In this document: positions 55,084 through 64,000 of the stretch, piece after piece
How positions within the stretch are numbered: the first letter of the stretch is position 1
How the letters are laid out: every line of letters starts with the position of its first letter
NCBI RefSeq assembly: GCF_963662255.1
Contig: NC_085081.1
Coordinates: 434,001 to 498,000 of the forward strand
Source: Cinclus cinclus
Taxonomy: Eukaryota; Chordata; Aves; Passeriformes; Cinclidae
Direction of reading: 5' to 3'
DNA: 64,000 nt
Notes under the pieces: model-generated
Database searches by the model: none
What the model was told of the DNA's origin: nothing
The model's input: only the letters and a program-made list of their open reading frames with translations
Program-made: the position numbers and the translations under genes

Positions 55084-58000
55084 CTGCGGGGGAGGGGGGG
55101 GGGGAACGGCCGCGGCCAGGACGGCGCCGCGGGGGGAGGGAGTGAGGGTCGGCTTGGGCGGGTAACACCTGGGACAGGTGAGTTATGTGCCCGTGTACCC
55201 GCCAGGTGAGTCACCAGAAGGTTCCGGAACCATTTTGGGATTTGGGGACATCAGAATTGTCGCTGTCACCGATATTGGGGTCATTGGGGATGGAGGGGGT
55301 GAGGGTCGGCTTGGGCAGGTGACACCTGGAACAGGTGAGTTCCGTCCCCGTGTTCCCGCCAGGTGAGCCCCGAGAAGGTTCCGGAACCATTTTGGGATTT
55401 GGGGACATCAGAATTGTCGCTGTCACCGATACTGGGGATGGGAGGGAGTGAGGTTCTGCTGGTTCAGGTGACGCCTGCAACAGGTGAGTTCTGTGCCCAC
55501 AGCCCCGCCAGGTGAGCCCCAAGAAGGTTCCGGAACCATTTTGGGATTTGGGGACATGGGGAATGTCGCTGTCACCGATATTGGGGATGGGAGGGAATGA
55601 GGTTCTGGTGGCGCAGGTGATACCAGGACCAGGTGAGTTCAATCCCCATGTACCCACCAGGTGAGCCCCAAGAAGGTTCCGGAACCATTTTGGGATTTGG
55701 GGACATCAGAATTGTCACTGTCACCAATATCGGGGTCATTGGGGATGGAGGGAGTGAGGGTCGGCTTGGGCGGGTAACACCTGCAACAGGTGAGTTCTGT
55801 GCCCACAGCCCCACCAGGTGAGTCACCAGAAGGTTCCGGAACCATTTTGGGATTTGGGGACACCAGAATTGTCGCTGTCACCGATATTGGGGTCATTGGG
55901 GATGGAGGGAATGAGGTTTGTGTTGGGCAGGTGACACCTGGAACAGGTGAGTTCTGTCCCCGTGTTCCCGCCAGGTGAGTCACCAGAAGGTTCCGGAACC
56001 ATTTTGGGATTTGGGGACATGGGGAATGTCGCTGTCACCGATATTGGGGGTGGGAGGGAGTGAGGTTCTGCTGGTTCAGGTGACGCCTGCAACAGGTGAG
56101 TTCTGTGCCCACAGCCCCGCCAGGTGAGTCACCAGAAGGTTCCGGAACCATTTTAGGATTTTGGGACACCAGAATTGTCGCTGTCACCGATATTGGGGAT
56201 GGGAGGGAATGAGGTTCTGGTGGCGCAGGTGATACCAGGACCAGGTGAGTTCAATCCCCATGTACCCGCCAGGTGAGCCCCGAGAAGGTTCCGGAACCAT
56301 TTTGGGATTTGGGGACATCAGAATTGTCACTGTCACCAATATCGGGGTCATTGGGGATGGAGGGAGTGAGGGTCGGCTTGGGCGGGTAACACCTGCAACA
56401 GGTGAGTTCTGTGCCCACAGCCCCACCAGGTGAGTCACCAGAAGGTTCCGGAACCATTTTGGGATTTGGGGACACCAGAATTGTCGCTGTCACCGATATT
56501 GGGGTCATTGGGGATGGAGGGAATGAGGTTTGTGTTGGGCAGGTGACACCTGGAACAGGTGAGTTCTGTCCCCGTGTTCCCGCCAGGTGAGTCACCAGAA
56601 GGTTCCGGAACCATTTTGGGATTTGGGGACATGGGGAATGTCGCTGTCACCGATATTGGGGGTGGGAGGGAGTGAGGTTCTGCTGGTTCAGGTGACGCCT
56701 GCAACAGGTGAGTTCTGTGCCCACAGCCCCGCCAGGTGAGTCACCAGAAGGTTCCGGAACCATTTTAGGATTTTGGGACACCAGAATTGTCGCTGTCACC
56801 GATATTGGGGATGGGAGGGAATGAGGTTCTGGTGGCGCAGGTGATACCAGGACCAGGTGAGTTCAATCCCCATGTACCCGCCAGGTGAGCCCCGAGAAGG
56901 TTCCGGAACCATTTCGGGATTTGGGGACACCAGAATTGTCGCTGTCACCGATATTGGGGTCATTGGGGATGGAGGGAGTGAGGGTCAGCTTGGGCAGGTA
57001 ACACCTGGAACAGGTGAGTTCTGTGCCCACAGCCCCGCCAGGTGAGTCACCAGAAGGTTCTGGAACCATTTTGGGATTTGGGGACATGGGGAATGTCGCT
57101 GTCACCGATATTGGGGATGGGAGGGAGTGAGGTTCTGGTGGTTCAGGTGACACCTGCAACAGGTGAGTTCCGTCCCCACAGCCCCGCCAGGTGAGTCACC
57201 AGAAGGTTCCGGAACCATTTTGGGATTTTGGGACATTTTCCCTCATTTCCCCCATAATTTTCGTGGTTTTTTTTTCCTCAATTTTATCACCCAAAATTTC
57301 CCCAATTTTCTGTTTCCTTCCCAATTTTTCCTCCCGAATTTTCCGTTTTCCCAACTTTTTTTTTTCCCCTTTTTCCCCCCAATTTTTTCCGCTTTTCTCC
57401 CAGAAAATAAAATAAAATTAAAAAAAATCCCAATTTTTTTCCCAATTCCTTTTTACCTTTTTTTTCCCCCTTTTCACCTCGCCCCTCCTCCCCCAATTAC
57501 TCTGCCCAGGTGTGCTTGTCCCTCTCCAGGTGTGCCCAAATTCCCCATTTCCCACGCTCAGGTGTGTCCCAGGTGCCCCCAGGTGTGCTCAAATTCCTCA
57601 TTTCTCAATCTCCTGTGTGTCCAGGTGTGCTCAGGTGTTCCCACGTGTCCCCAGCTGCCCCCAGGTGTGTCCCCAGGTGTGCCCAGGTATCTCCTAGGTG
57701 AGTTTGACCCTCTCCAGGTGTCCCCAGGTCCCCCCAGCTGTCCCCAGGTGTGTCCCCAGGTATCTCCCGGTGTGCACAGGTGTGTCCCCAGGTGTGCCCA
57801 GGTATGTCCTAGGTGTGTCTGTCCCTCCCCAGGTGCCCCCAGCTGTCCCCAGGTGTGTCCCCAGGTGCCCCCAGCTGTCCTCAGGTGTGCCCAGGTGTCC
57901 CCAGGTGTGTCCCCAGTTCCCCCAGGTGTGCCCAGGTGCCCCCAGGTGTGCCCAGGTATGTCCTAGGTGTGTCTGTCCCTCCCCAGGTGCCCTCAGTTGT

Positions 58001-61000
58001 CCCCAGGTGTGTCCCCAGTTCCCCCAGGTGTGCCCAGGTGCCCCCAGGTGTGTCCCCAGTTCCCCCAGGTGCACCCAGGTGTGTCCCCAGTTCCCCCAGG
58101 TGTGCCCAGGTGCCCCCAGGTGTGTCCCCAGTTCCCCCAGGTGCACCCAGGTGTGTCCCCAGTTCCCCCAGGTGTGCCCAGGTGTGTCCCCAGTTCCCCC
58201 AGGTGTGCCCAGGTGCCCCCAGGTGCCCCCAGGTGTGTCCCCAGTTCCCCCAGGTGCACCCAGGTGTGTCCCCAGTTCCCCCAGGTGTGCCCAGGTGCGC
58301 TCACCTGGTGCCGGTAGCAGTCTCTCCGCTCGGGGCAGGCGCCGCTCTCGGTGTTGTTCTGGCAGGGGCACCCGGTGCCGTCCAGCTCGTTGCAGGTGTC
58401 GGCGTGCCCATTGCACTGGCACCTGCCCCACAGGTAAACTCACCTGAGACAGGTCAACCCCCTTTCCCCAAATTTCCCCAATTTCCCCCCAAGTTTTCCC
58501 AAATTTTCCTCATTTTTTTAACCATTTTTTATCATTTCTTCTCCTTGTTTTGAAGCCCCAGGTGTGTCCAGGTGTGCCCAATTTACCTGGGACAGGTAAA
58601 TCCCCTTTTTCCCAATTTTTCCCTTTCTCCCCCAAATTTTTTCCTCAATTTCCCCAAATTTTGCTCTTTTTTTTTTTTTCTTGTTTTTTCTTCATTTTTT
58701 TTCTTTTTTTCCCCCCTTTTTCCTTTTGCACCTCCAGGTGTGCCCAATTTGCCTGTACAGGTAACACAGGTGGGACACAGGTGTGAGGCAGGTGAGGGCC
58801 AGGTGAGAGACAGGTGAGAGACATGAGAGCCAGGTGAGAGCCAGGTGAGGGACAGGTGAGGGACAGGTGAGGCACAGGTGTGAGGCAGGTGAGAAACAGG
58901 GGAAAGACAGGTGAGGGCCAGGTGAGAGACAGGAGATACAGGTGTCACACCTGTACAGGTGACACAAGTGATAGAAGTAACACAGGTGTGAGACACCTGT
59001 ACAGGTGACACAGGTAACACTGATAAGACACAGGTGAGACAGTTGACACACAAGTAACACAGGTGACACAGGTGACCACACCCGTCTCAGGTGAGCCTCA
59101 CCTGGTGCAGGTGCCGTCCAACATGAAGTAACCTGGCCGGCAGGTGTCACACCTGTCCCCCATGCTGTTGTTCTGGCAGTTCACGCACACGGCCTGGGCC
59201 TCGCTGGGACCCTCCGACACCCAGGTGTGTATCTGTGCAGGTGAGACGCACAGGTGAGTGCCAGCGGTGTCCCAGGTGCCCTCAGGTGCCTCTAGGTGTG
59301 CCCAGGTGCCCTCAGGTGTGTCCTAGATATCCCCAGGTGTGTCCCAGGTGTCCCCAGCTGTGCTCACAGGTGCATCCAGGTGTGTCCCAGGTGCACCCAG
59401 GTGTTTCCCAGGTGAGTCTGTCCCTCCCCAGCTGTCCCCAGGTGCCTCCATGTGTGCCCAGGTGTCCTCAGCTGTCCCCCAGGTGTGCCCAGGTGTACCC
59501 AGGTGCCCCCCAGGTGTCCCCAGGTGTGCCCAGGTGTACCCAGGTGCCCCCAGCTGTCCCCAGGTGTGCCCAGGTGTGCCCCCAGGCACTCACCAGGTGT
59601 GGCTCCAGGGGGTACCTGCGGGGGTCGCGCCGGTGCCGCTCCAGCTCGGCGCGGCTGACGCAGACGTCGGCGCGGTGGCGGCAGAACGAGCGACAGGTGA
59701 GACAGGTACCCCCCCCCCACGGCCGAGCCCACGAAACCTGGGCGGCACCGCTGGCACTGCGGGCCCTGCAGGTGAACACAGGTGAGCACAGGTGAGGTAA
59801 ACGGGACAGACAGGTGAGAGGTGAGACAGGTGAGAGACAGGTAAGATACAGCTCAGTTCAGGTGTCTCCCAGGTGGAAACCTCACCTGAGCTCACCTGGA
59901 GCCCAGTTAACCACATCTGGAGCCCAAATAACCCCACCTGGAGCCCAGGTAACCTCATCTGGATCCCGGACAACCCCATGTAGAGCCCAGGTAACACCCC
60001 CTGGAGCCCAGGTAACCTCACCTGGATCCCGGACAACCCCATGTAGAGCCCAGGTAACACCCCCTGGAGCCCAGGTAACCTCACCTGGAGCCCAGGTAAC
60101 CTCACCTGGATCCCACCTAACTTCACCTGTTTCCCAGGCAACCCCAGATAACCCAACCTGTACCCCAGATAACCCCACCTGTGCACACCTGTACCCCACC
60201 TAACCCCACCTGTACCCGAGATAAGCTCACCTAACCCCACCTGTACCCCAGGTAACCCCACCTGTACCCCAGGTAAACCCACCTGTACTCCAGGTAACCC
60301 CACCTGTGCACACCAGTACCCCAGGTAACCTCACCTGTGCCCAGGTAACCCCACCTGTGCACACCAGTACCCCAGGTAACCTCACCTGTGCCCAGGTAAC
60401 CCCACCTGTACCCCAGGTAACCTCACCTGTGCCCAGGTAACCCCACCTGTGCACACCTGTACCCCAGGTAACCTCACCTGTGCCCAGGTAACCCCACCTG
60501 TACCCCAGGTAACCTCACCTGGCTGCCGCCGGTCTCACCTGGGTGTTGTTCATGCACCTGAGGCAGGTGTCGCGCGCCGCCGGGCCCGGCGCAGTCGCTG
60601 TGGCCGTTGCAGGCGCAGGGAACGGCGCAGTCGGAGCCCACGAAGCCGAAGTGGCAGCGACACCTGTCGGGCTCCAGGCAGGTACCGTTGACGCAGCCCT
60701 GGCGGCACACGGGGCGGCACTCACCTGTGCGGCTGTGGGACGGCACACCTGGGTTAGCTGGGACACACCTGAGTTACCTGGGGCACACCTGGGGCACACC
60801 TGAGTTACCTGGGGCACACCTGGGTTAGCTGGGACACACCTGAGTTACCTGGGGCACACCTGGGTTAGCTGGGACACACCTGAGTTACCTGGGGCACACC
60901 TGGGGCACACCTGAGTTACCTGGGGCACACCTGGGTTAGCTGGGACACACCTGAGTTACCTGGGGTACACCTGAGTTACCTGGGACACACCTGGGTTAGC

Positions 61001-61629
61001 TGGGACACACCTGAGTTACCTGGGGCACACCTGGGGCACACCTGAGTTAGCTGGGACACACCTGGGTTAGCTGGGACACACCTGAGTTACCTGGGGTACA
61101 CCTGAGTTACCTGGGACACACCTGGGTTAGCTGGGACACACCTGAGTTACCTGGGGCACGCCTGGGGCACACCTGAGTTACCTGGGACACACCTGGGTTA
61201 GCTGGGACACACCTGAGTTACCTGGGGCACACCTGGGGCACACCTGAGTTACCTGGGACACACCTGGCGCACACCTGGGTTACCTGGGACACACCTGGGT
61301 TAACTGGGACACACCTGAGGTAAGTGGGACACACCTGGGGCACACCTGAGTTACCTGAAATACACCTGAGACACACCTGAATTACCTGAAATGCACCTGG
61401 GATACACCTGGGATACACCTGAGATACCTGGGATGTGTCCCTCACCTGCCCAGGTGCGTCCCTCACCTGTCTGCGGTGTAGCCGGCCCTGCAGGTGCAGG
61501 TGAACCCCTCAGGTAAATCCTGGCACACCTGGCTGGGCCCGCAGGTGTGGTGCCCGTTCTCGCACTCGTTCTCGGGGGGGCAGCTCAGGAACGCCCAAAT
61601 TCCGCCGGCCCCGCAGGCCTGGGTCACAC
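52111..61629 (-). CDS. MEGF8: MEGF8, 3' half: Ca-EGF, laminin-EGF repeats, TM and cytoplasmic tail
   Basis: Exons on -, in gene order: 61629-61467, 60732-60539, 59765-59594, 59232-59102, 58422-58305 and 55083-52111, preceded by partial exon copies at 63934-63898 and 63100-63064. Joined in phase they encode a calcium-binding EGF (NECENGHHTCGPSQVCQDLP), EGF/laminin-EGF repeats (CVNGTCLEPDRCRCHFGFVG; FVGSAVGGG; CVNCQNNSMGDRC; CQCNGHADTCNELDGTGCPC), the conserved membrane-proximal KFTNVDIRVTLDVAFGVVDL, one TM helix and a tail with MAARPFA. Family members have MASRPFA, the segment tied to MGRN1 recruitment in the MEGF8-MOSMO complex. The C-terminus GPVTLEPTEDG..LTSMGV matches human GPITLEPTEDG..LTSMSL. 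Exons 60539 and 59594 each carry one extra base, at a G/C-rich site and a G10 run. Two large repeat inserts lie in the last exon. Convergent with LIPE, as in mammals. Confidence 0.93.
52370..53190 (-). repeat. Coding minisatellite: cytoplasmic Gln/Asn/Gly tract
   Basis: On + the unit is GACCCCAAATCTTGGTAGCC or CACGCCTTATTTTGGTTGCC. On - it reads GYQDLGSGSQNLGSGNQNKAC in about 24-residue higher-order units at 52780-53060, flanked by diverged 7-8 residue units. Confidence 0.92.
53690..54030 (-). repeat. Coding repeat: DFSSQTDFTGQADDP-like units
   Basis: Four units of roughly 30 residues in the extracellular linker, each with the core DF.(S/G)QTxFTGxxxDPKTxSGP. Confidence 0.85.
54040..54745 (-). 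repeat. Coding minisatellite: extracellular Gly/Thr tract
   Basis: On + the unit is CCCAAAGGTGTCACCGGTCC with CAGTCCCACC. On - it reads GTGDTFGTGGTGTGDTFGTG. About 235 residues and length-compatible (multiples of three) with the conserved frame. Confidence 0.93.
55090..57230. repeat. About 150-bp tandem repeat with a 612-bp higher-order unit in the last MEGF8 intron
   Basis: About 14 units contain GAAGGTTCCGGAACCATTTT, ATTGTCGCTGTCACCGATAT and CAACAGGTGAGTTCTGTGCC. Blocks at 55639-56250 and 56251-56862 are near identical, a recent 612-bp duplication of four units. It carries many CAGGTGAG motifs on +, antisense to MEGF8. Confidence 0.94.
57232..57500. other. Mostly unique pyrimidine/AT-rich intron, nothing coding
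   Basis: TTTTCC-rich sequence with an AAATAAAATAAAATT patch near 57405. No exon or element recognised. Confidence 0.6.
57500..58300. repeat. CAGGTGTGTCCCCAGTTCCC minisatellite in MEGF8 intron
   Basis: Units of about 20-40 bp mixing CCCAGGTGTGCCCAGGTGCC and CCCAGGTGTGTCCCCAG, ending at the donor side of the exon at 58305. Confidence 0.92.
58305..58422 (-). CDS. MEGF8: MEGF8 exon: laminin-type EGF (CQCNGHADTC..)
   Basis: Acceptor TGTGGGGCAG; donor GTGAGC. It encodes CQCNGHADTCNELDGTGCPC, QNNTESGACPERRDCYRHQ (human CQCNGHADTCNEQDGTGCPC). Confidence 0.95.
58430..58930. repeat. Intron: pyrimidine-rich stretch, then a GACAGGTGAGGG minisatellite
   Basis: 58440-58740 is TTTTCCCC-rich without clear periodicity. 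From about 58780, units of ACAGGTGAGAGACAGGTGAG repeat about 12 times. Confidence 0.75.
59102..59232 (-). CDS. MEGF8: MEGF8 exon: laminin-EGF (WVSEGPSEAQ..)
   Basis: Acceptor CACCTGCACAG; donor GTGAGG. It encodes IHTWVSEGPSEAQAVCVNCQ, NNSMGDRCDTCRPGYFMLDG and TCT (human WVTEGPSEDEAVCVNCQNNS). Confidence 0.95.
59235..59590. repeat. CAGGTGTGCCCAGGTGTCCC minisatellite
   Basis: Intronic array between two MEGF8 exons, units about 17-30 bp. Confidence 0.9.
59594..59765 (-). CDS. MEGF8: MEGF8 exon: laminin-EGF (one +1 frameshift)
   Basis: Acceptor TTCACCTGCAG; donor GTGAGT. It encodes GPQCQRCRPGFVGSAVGGG and then, one base shifted, TCLTCRSFCRHRADVCVSRA, ELERHRRDPRRYPLEPHL. The shift is at the C-run 59709-59718 (G10 on -); nine would restore frame. 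Confidence 0.9.
59870..60535. repeat. CCAGGTAACCCCACCTGTAC minisatellite
   Basis: Intronic array of about 18-34 bp units with CACCTGGAGCCCAGGTAACC, between MEGF8 exons. Confidence 0.92.
60539..60732 (-). CDS. MEGF8: MEGF8 exon: EGF and laminin-EGF (one +1 frameshift)
   Basis: Acceptor CCGTCCCACAG; donor GTGAGA. It encodes RTGECRPVCRQGCVNGTCLE, PDRCRCHFGFVGSDCAVPCA, CNGHSDCAGPG and, shifted by one base, ARDTCLRCMNNTQ. The extra base lies around 60575-60590. Confidence 0.92.
60735..61460. repeat. ACACCTGAGTTACCTGGGGC minisatellite
   Basis: About 36-bp paired units (ACACCTGGGTTAGCTGGGAC plus the title unit), with higher-order copies of about 130 bp. On - it reads CCCAGGTAACTCAGGTGT, so sense-strand donor-like CAGGTAACT cores recur. 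Confidence 0.93.
61467..61629 (-). CDS. MEGF8: MEGF8 exon: calcium-binding EGF
   Basis: Acceptor TTACCTGTCCCAG; donor GTGAGG. It encodes VTQACGAGGIWAFLSCPPEN, ECENGHHTCGPSQVCQDLPE, GFTCTCRAGYTAD (human WAFLSCPPEDECANGHHDC). Confidence 0.95.
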
Positions 61630-61751
61630 CTGGGACAGGTAACCCGGAAGTGATCCCAAAATTCCCCAAATTATCCCAAAATTTAATATAAAAACCAGCA
61701 AAATTAACCCAAAAAATGGCCCAATTCCACCCCCCCCACCCCCCCAAAATG

Positions 61752-61773
61752 GCCCCGCAGGTTTGGGTCACAC
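61752..61773 (-). pseudogene. Partial copy of the Ca-EGF exon start with intact acceptor
   Basis: GTGTGACCCAAACCTGCGGG on - follows TTACCTGTCCCAG exactly as in the real exon, 144 bp upstream in gene order, then diverges. Junction duplication. Confidence 0.85.
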
Positions 61774-61789
61774 CTGGGACAGGTAACCC

Positions 61790-63050
61790 GGAAGCGACCC
61801 CAAAAATCCCAAAATTCTCCCGAAATTATCACCGAATTCCCCCAAATGATGTAATCCAGGTTTCCCAAAATTCCCCAAATTTTAACAAAAAAAAAAAAAA
61901 TCCAAAATCCCCTCAAACCCCCCAATTTTTTTTGCCCGATTTTTTTTCCCAAATTCCCAAATTTCACCCCAAAATCCTCAAATTTTACCCCGAAATTCCC
62001 AAATTTTACCCAAAATTCCCAAATTTTACCCCGAAATTCCCCAATTTCGCCCCACAAGTCTCCCAAAAACCCCTCTATTTTTTTTCTCTAATTTTTTTCC
62101 CAATTTTATCCCGATTTTCCCCCGGTTTTTTCCCAAAATCTCCAAATTTCTCCCCAAAACTTCCCCGAAAATCCCCAAATTTTCCCCCAAATCCCCAAAC
62201 TTTCCCCTCCATTTTCCCCTCAATTTTCCCCATTTTTCCCACATTTTTCCCCCAATTCCCCCCCATTTTTTCCCAAAATCCCCAAATTTCACCCAAAACT
62301 TCCCCCCAAAATCCCCAAATTTCCCCCCAAATTTCCCCCCAATTTCCCCCATTTGGCCCAAATTTTCCCCAATTTTCCCCCCATTTTTCCCCCAATTTTC
62401 CCCAAAATCCCCAAATTTCACCCCAAAACTTCCTCACAAAAATCCCAAATTTTCCCCCAATTTCCCCCCCAATTTTCCCCAATTTTCCCCATTTTCTCCC
62501 GTTTTTTCCCCATTTCCCCCCATTTTTTCCCAAAACCCCCCATTTTCACCCAAAACTTCCCCCCGAAAATCCCAATTTTCCCCCAAATTTCCCCCCATTT
62601 CCCCCCGTTTTATCCCCATTTTCCCCCCAATTTTCCCCGAAAATCCCAATTTTTCCCCCAATTTCTCCCCCAATTTCCCCCCATTTCCCCCCAATTTCCC
62701 CCCCATTCCCCCCCATTTCCCCCCCAATTTTCCCCCCATTTTCCCCCATTTCCCCCAATTTCTCCCCCAATTTCCCCCCATTTTACCCCAATTCTCCCCA
62801 TTTCCCCCCATTTTCCCCCCAATTCCCCCCCATTTCCCCCCATTTTTCCCCAATTTCCCCCAATTTTCCCAATTCCCCCCCATCTCCCCCATTTCCCCCC
62901 ATTTTCCCCCCCATATTTCCCCCAATTTTCCCATTTCCCCCCATTTCCCCCCCATTTCCCCCCATTCCCCCCCAATTTCCCCCCCCATTTTCCCCCCCAT
63001 TTTTTTTTTTCCCAAACCCCCCCATTTTCCCCCCAAAACCCCATCCCCAA
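61790..63050. repeat. CCCCCAATTTCCCC pyrimidine array in MEGF8 intron
   Basis: Units of CCCCATTTTCCCCCCAATTT, about 10-20 bp, with a looser AAAATTCCCAAATTTTACCC part at 61790-62060. - strand Gly-rich ORFs are artefacts. Confidence 0.88.
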
Positions 63051-63063
63051 TTTCTGTGCTCAC

Positions 63064-63100
63064 CGTGCCGGGGTCCTGCCAGCCCCCCCTGCAGGCATCG
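63064..63100 (-). pseudogene. MEGF8: MEGF8 exon 3'-end copy 1 (RCLQGGLAGPRH)
   Basis: RCLQGGLAGPRH then donor GTGAGC; human reads RCMEGGLSGPRDG. Its upstream side is a G16 run and repeat without an AG acceptor, so this is a partial exon. It joins in phase to the Ca-EGF exon and could be the copy actually used. Confidence 0.8.
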
Positions 63101-63109
63101 CCCCCCCCC

Positions 63110-63890
63110 CCCCCCCGTTGTGTCCCCCCCAAAAACCCCAAAATCCACCCAAAACCACCCCCAGATTTCCCCGATTTTTTCTCAAATTCTGCCCAATTTT
63201 CCCCCATTTTCACCCGTTTTTTTCCCAAAACCCCCAAATTTCACCCCAAAACTTCCCCCCCAAAATCCCCAAATTTTCCCCCAATTCTACCCCATTTTCC
63301 CCCCATTTCCCCCAATTTTCCCCCATTTTTCCCCCAATTTTTCCCCATTTTTCCCCATTTTTTTTCCCAAAACCCCCATTTTCACCCCAAAACTTCCCCC
63401 CGAAAATCCCCAATTTTCCCCCAAATTTCCCCCCATTTCCCCCGTTTTCTCCCCATTTTCCCCCCAATTTTCCCCGAAAATCCCCAATTTTTCCCCCAAT
63501 TTCTCCCCCAATTTCCCCCCATTTTACCCCAATTTCCCATTTTCCCCCCCATTTCCCCCCCAATTCCCCCCAATTTCCCCCCAATTTCCCCCTAATTCCC
63601 CCCCAATTCTCCCCAATTTCCCCCAATTCTCCCCATTTCCCCCCCATTTCCCCCCATTTTTCCCCCATTTCCCCCCCATTTCCCCCATTTTTCCCCCCAT
63701 TTTTCCCCAATTTCCCCCCAATTTTCCCAATTCCCCCCATTTTTTCCCCCATTTCCCCATTTTTCCCCCCATTTCCCCCATTTTTCCCCCCATTTCCCCC
63801 AATTTTTCCCCAATTCCCCCCCAATTTCCCCCCCATTTTTTTTTCCCAAACCCCCCATTTTCCCCCCAAAACCCCCATCCCCAATTTCTG
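63110..63890. repeat. CCCCCATTTCCCCCCAATTT array, second copy
   Basis: Same unit as 61790-63050, inside the roughly 834-bp duplicated block that carries the exon end. Confidence 0.88.
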
Positions 63891-63897
63891 TGCTCAC

Positions 63898-63934
63898 CGT
63901 GCCGGGGTCCTGCCAGCCCCCCCTGCAGGCATCG
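63898..63934 (-). pseudogene. MEGF8: MEGF8 exon 3'-end copy 2
   Basis: Same RCLQGGLAGPRH/GTGAGC block, 834 bp from copy 1. The flank to 64000 repeats the flank of copy 1, so the array continues past the window and the full exon is probably outside it. Confidence 0.8.
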
Positions 63935-64000
63935 CCCCCCCCCCCCCGTTGTGTCCCCCCCAAAAACCCCAAAATCCACCCAAAACCACCCCCAGATTTT

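Noticed and set aside
35649..60732. MEGF8 and LIPE as pseudogenes because of frameshifts
   Set aside because: All shifts are +1 insertions, mostly in G-runs, with conserved protein on both sides, intact splice sites and a 991-codon open last exon.
21707..64000. Two different MEGF8 paralogues
   Set aside because: The two halves cover non-overlapping parts of one protein and each is incomplete, which fits one gene broken by scaffolding.
1..64000. tRNA, rRNA, transposon or retroviral sequence
   Set aside because: No cloverleaf, rRNA core, transposase or reverse transcriptase motif was recognised on either strand.

Overview
This window looks like nuclear DNA from a vertebrate, most likely a bird. 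Intron-split genes have closest recalled relatives in vertebrate CDK16, RBM3, MEGF8 and LIPE. Nearly every intron is filled with GC-rich or homopolymer-rich tandem repeats. That combination fits an avian dot microchromosome; the species assignment is an inference. Most long open frames here are repeat translations, and real coding sequence is only a few percent of the window.

Three runs of exactly 200 N (2346-2545, 21507-21706, 45871-46070) divide the window into four contigs. Contig A (1-2345) holds one unrecognised candidate exon between minisatellites. Contig B (2546-21506) carries the last six coding exons of CDK16 (PCTAIRE-1 kinase) and then a complete RBM3 (cold-inducible RNA-binding protein), both on +. 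RBM3 has a CpG-rich promoter with several CRE sites. Contig C (21707-45870) carries the first eight coding exons of MEGF8 on +: signal peptide, CUB domain, EGF and the first kelch repeats. Contig D (46071-64000) carries the last coding exon of LIPE (hormone-sensitive lipase) on + and the last exons of MEGF8 on -, arranged tail to tail.

The two MEGF8 halves do not overlap and lie on opposite strands. LIPE and MEGF8 are convergent neighbours in mammals, so contig D agrees with conserved synteny and contig C is most simply misplaced and inverted. Only the MEGF8 middle section (rest of the first kelch block, PSI/EGF repeats, CUB2, second kelch block) is missing; it should lie to the right of the window.

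The most interesting signal is structural. Tandem arrays repeatedly begin at an exon edge and carry copies of the exon-intron junction: about 180-190 copies of one MEGF8 splice donor at 26-29 kb, 15 extra copies of another exon end with intact donors at 36-38.7 kb, and acceptor-side arrays in MEGF8 and LIPE whose copies have lost the AG. The same process seems to have entered coding sequence. The LIPE exon runs into a roughly 300-residue tail with about 15 RRES motifs (the PKA consensus RRxS). The MEGF8 last exon has a Gly/Thr-rich extracellular insert of about 235 residues and a Gln/Asn/Gly-rich cytoplasmic insert of about 270 residues. Single-base frameshifts in otherwise conserved exons are all +1, mostly at G-runs, which points to consensus errors rather than dead genes.
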